A DNA stretch of 64,000 bases from Herbaspirillum huttiense. GTDB taxonomy: Bacteria; Pseudomonadota; Gammaproteobacteria; Burkholderiales; Burkholderiaceae_D. The stretch's first letter is position 1. Each line of letters begins with the position of its first letter. The DNA lies in contig NZ_CP037993.1 in NCBI RefSeq assembly GCF_004367745.1, forward strand, positions 4,774,001 through 4,838,000, in the 5' to 3' direction. A program made the position numbers and the translations under genes. The notes below the pieces were generated by a model. The model did no database searches. It was given only the letters and a program-made list of their open reading frames with translations, and was not told the DNA's origin. Positions 62,835 to 64,000 of this stretch are shown in pieces.

Positions 62835-63734
62835 ATGACAGGCTTACCCCTCTTTTTCGGCCTCGGCACCCCGCGCCTGTGCGCAGGCCTCGACATCGCG
62901 ACCGACCGTGTGCGGCTGGCGCTGCTGCGCCGTAGCGGCCGCCGCGCGCAGTTGTTGAAGCTGACGCAGCGGCTCACCGGCGGAGTGATCTGCCGGGACG
63001 GACAGATCACCGACTTCGAGGCCTTGACCCTGATCTGCCGCTCCCTGCTGGATGAGGCCGGCTGCCAGGGTGCCGCCCTGGCGCTGGCGGTCCCGGTGCA
63101 AGGCCTCACCGGACGCCGACTCGTGCTGCCGGCTGACAGTCACCCGGTACAACGCTGGCGGCAAGTGCAATCCGAACTCGCGGCCCACGGCATCGCCGCT
63201 GACGATCACGCCATGGACTACCGTGAACTGGGTCCGCCGCCGGGCTCGCCCTCGGACCAGCAGGTACTGGCGGTGGCCGCCTCCCGGCTCATCATCGAAG
63301 ACCGCCTGTCGCTGGCTGCAGCGGTGGGCCGGCCGCTGGTCACCCTGGCACCGGAAGACCTGTGCCTGGCCGCCTGGCTGCGCGACGACCGGCTTCCCGG
63401 CGAGACCGCCGTGCTGCGCCTGGATCGCAGCGCCCGCTGGCTGCTGCACGGCGAGGGTCCCAGCCACGCCTTGCCGGAGGTCAGCGCCCGCGGCGGGCAC
63501 CTGGCCCTGCTGGCGCACGCCGCGCCCTTGCTGAAACCCCTGCCGCGTCGCCTGCTCCTGAGTGGCGACCATCCGGCCCTCGGCACGATTGCCCGAGCCT
63601 TCGTCAAGTACGCGGGGCTGGAGGCCCGGGTGGCCGCGCCTCCCTCCTCGCTGGTGCTGACGCCGCAGATCGCGGCGCTGATGCCGCCGGACTACCAGCT
63701 GGCACTGGCCCTGGCCTGGGAGGGACTGGCATGA
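62835..63734 (+). CDS. pilM: PilM-like type IV pilus assembly protein
   Basis: A 299-residue cytoplasmic actin-like (FtsA-fold) protein, shorter and more divergent than the usual ~350-residue PilM. The start resembles PilM (CAGLDIATDRVRLALLRRSG), and a C-terminal LLLSGDHPALGTIARAF block fits the phosphate-2 region. Its stop overlaps the pilN start by 4 bases, and it lies opposite mrcA, as pilM does in related genomes; the assignment leans on that context. Confidence 0.78.
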   Translation: MTGLPLFFGLGTPRLCAGLDIATDRVRLALLRRSGRRAQLLKLTQRLTGGVICRDGQITDFEALTLICRSLLDEAGCQGAALALAVPVQGLTGRRLVLPADSHPVQRWRQVQSELAAHGIAADDHAMDYRELGPPPGSPSDQQVLAVAASRLIIEDRLSLAAAVGRPLVTLAPEDLCLAAWLRDDRLPGETAVLRLDRSARWLLHGEGPSHALPEVSARGGHLALLAHAAPLLKPLPRRLLLSGDHPALGTIARAFVKYAGLEARVAAPPSSLVLTPQIAALMPPDYQLALALAWEGLA

Positions 63735-64000
63735 GATGCGACATGGATTTCTCTCAGTCACCGGCACAGCGGCGGCGCACGCGGGAACGGAATTTCTATC
63801 GGGTGCTGGTCTTCTTCCTGCTGCTGGGCATCGCGCTGGCGGCCTTCCCCGGCTGGCGCGTTTCCTTGCACACGGCCTCACTGGAAAAAGCCAATGTGCT
63901 GTTGACCGGCGAGTTGCACACCCTGGCCCCCCAGGCCAGGCAAACGGCCGAGTTGCGCAGCCAGATCGCCGCGCTGGAAAAGCAGATCACGGCACACCAG
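63731..64000 (+). CDS. pilN: PilN-like type IV pilus assembly protein (partial, 5' end)
   Basis: A 90-residue start running off the window: a basic N-terminus (RRRTRERNFYR), one membrane helix (residues ~24-41), then a coiled-coil-like segment (LRSQIAALEKQIT), as in the bitopic PilN. The ATG at 63731 overlaps the stop of pilM. The C-terminal part is outside the window. Confidence 0.75.
   Translation, partial: MRCDMDFSQSPAQRRRTRERNFYRVLVFFLLLGIALAAFPGWRVSLHTASLEKANVLLTGELHTLAPQARQTAELRSQIAALEKQITAHQ

Overview
The window is GC-rich chromosomal DNA of a betaproteobacterium, most likely Burkholderiales/Oxalobacteraceae close to Herbaspirillum. This is inferred from gene content and order, not from a database search. 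The supporting signs are an aerobic phenylacetate (paa) cluster with a TetR-type regulator, an rsmD-coaD-ferredoxin block next to M16 peptidases and ftsY, an ftsE-ftsX-rpoH run, a coxB-coxA-ctaG-coxC-SURF1-ctaA-ctaB-SCO cluster, a PhaM-like granule protein, and a divergent mrcA/pilM pair. No tRNA, rRNA, CRISPR array, transposase or prophage was seen. Most of the window is core genome; the left 2.6 kb looks accessory.

Layout. 1-1410: the tail of an unidentified protein followed by a DUF3396-type immunity gene. 1527-2648: an auto-inhibited Fic protein that may be leaderless. 2627-9886: a branched-chain-amino-acid-type ABC transporter (livF, a fused livM-livG, livH, livK) with paaZ lying between livH and livK. 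9959-20888: a TetR regulator, then paaY, paaABCDE, paaG, paaH, paaI, paaK and paaJ. Together these oxidise phenylacetyl-CoA to the epoxide, isomerise and open the ring, and beta-oxidise the product; no paaF is present. A TetR-type operator overlaps the paaY promoter. 21087-24222: a methyltransferase, a GGDEF diguanylate cyclase and an EamA exporter.

24424-29563 (minus strand): ferredoxin, coaD, rsmD, and an M16 pair (one catalytic, one lacking the zinc motif) flanking an orphan ParA ATPase. 29733-34030 (plus strand): ftsY, ftsE, ftsX and rpoH. The rpoH promoter carries a near-perfect CIRCE element, so HrcA probably controls the heat-shock sigma factor. 34119-43770 (mostly minus strand): the cytochrome c oxidase cluster (caa3-like: CoxB has a C-terminal cytochrome c domain) with its heme A, copper and assembly factors, including a 36-residue membrane protein.

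44197-52419: a BioC-like methyltransferase, comF, trmL, an ABC transporter with two paralogous binding proteins, a DUF2946 protein, a PCu(A)C copper chaperone and the heptose-phosphate adenylyltransferase rfaE2. 52544-60023: a ferritin-like di-iron protein, PhaM, an orphan Liv-type binding protein, two tandem DUF3108 proteins, queC and a serine hydrolase. 60167-64000: mrcA (PBP1A), and divergently pilM and the start of pilN, the beginning of a type IV pilus assembly operon.

Several intergenic sequences recur or are structured: a 105-bp nested inverted repeat between paaZ and livK, a ~51-bp element bounded by CATTAAG/CTTAATG in two places, an 18-bp AT-rich quasi-palindrome in two convergent intergenic regions, and a 4 x 8-bp tandem repeat before one binding-protein gene.
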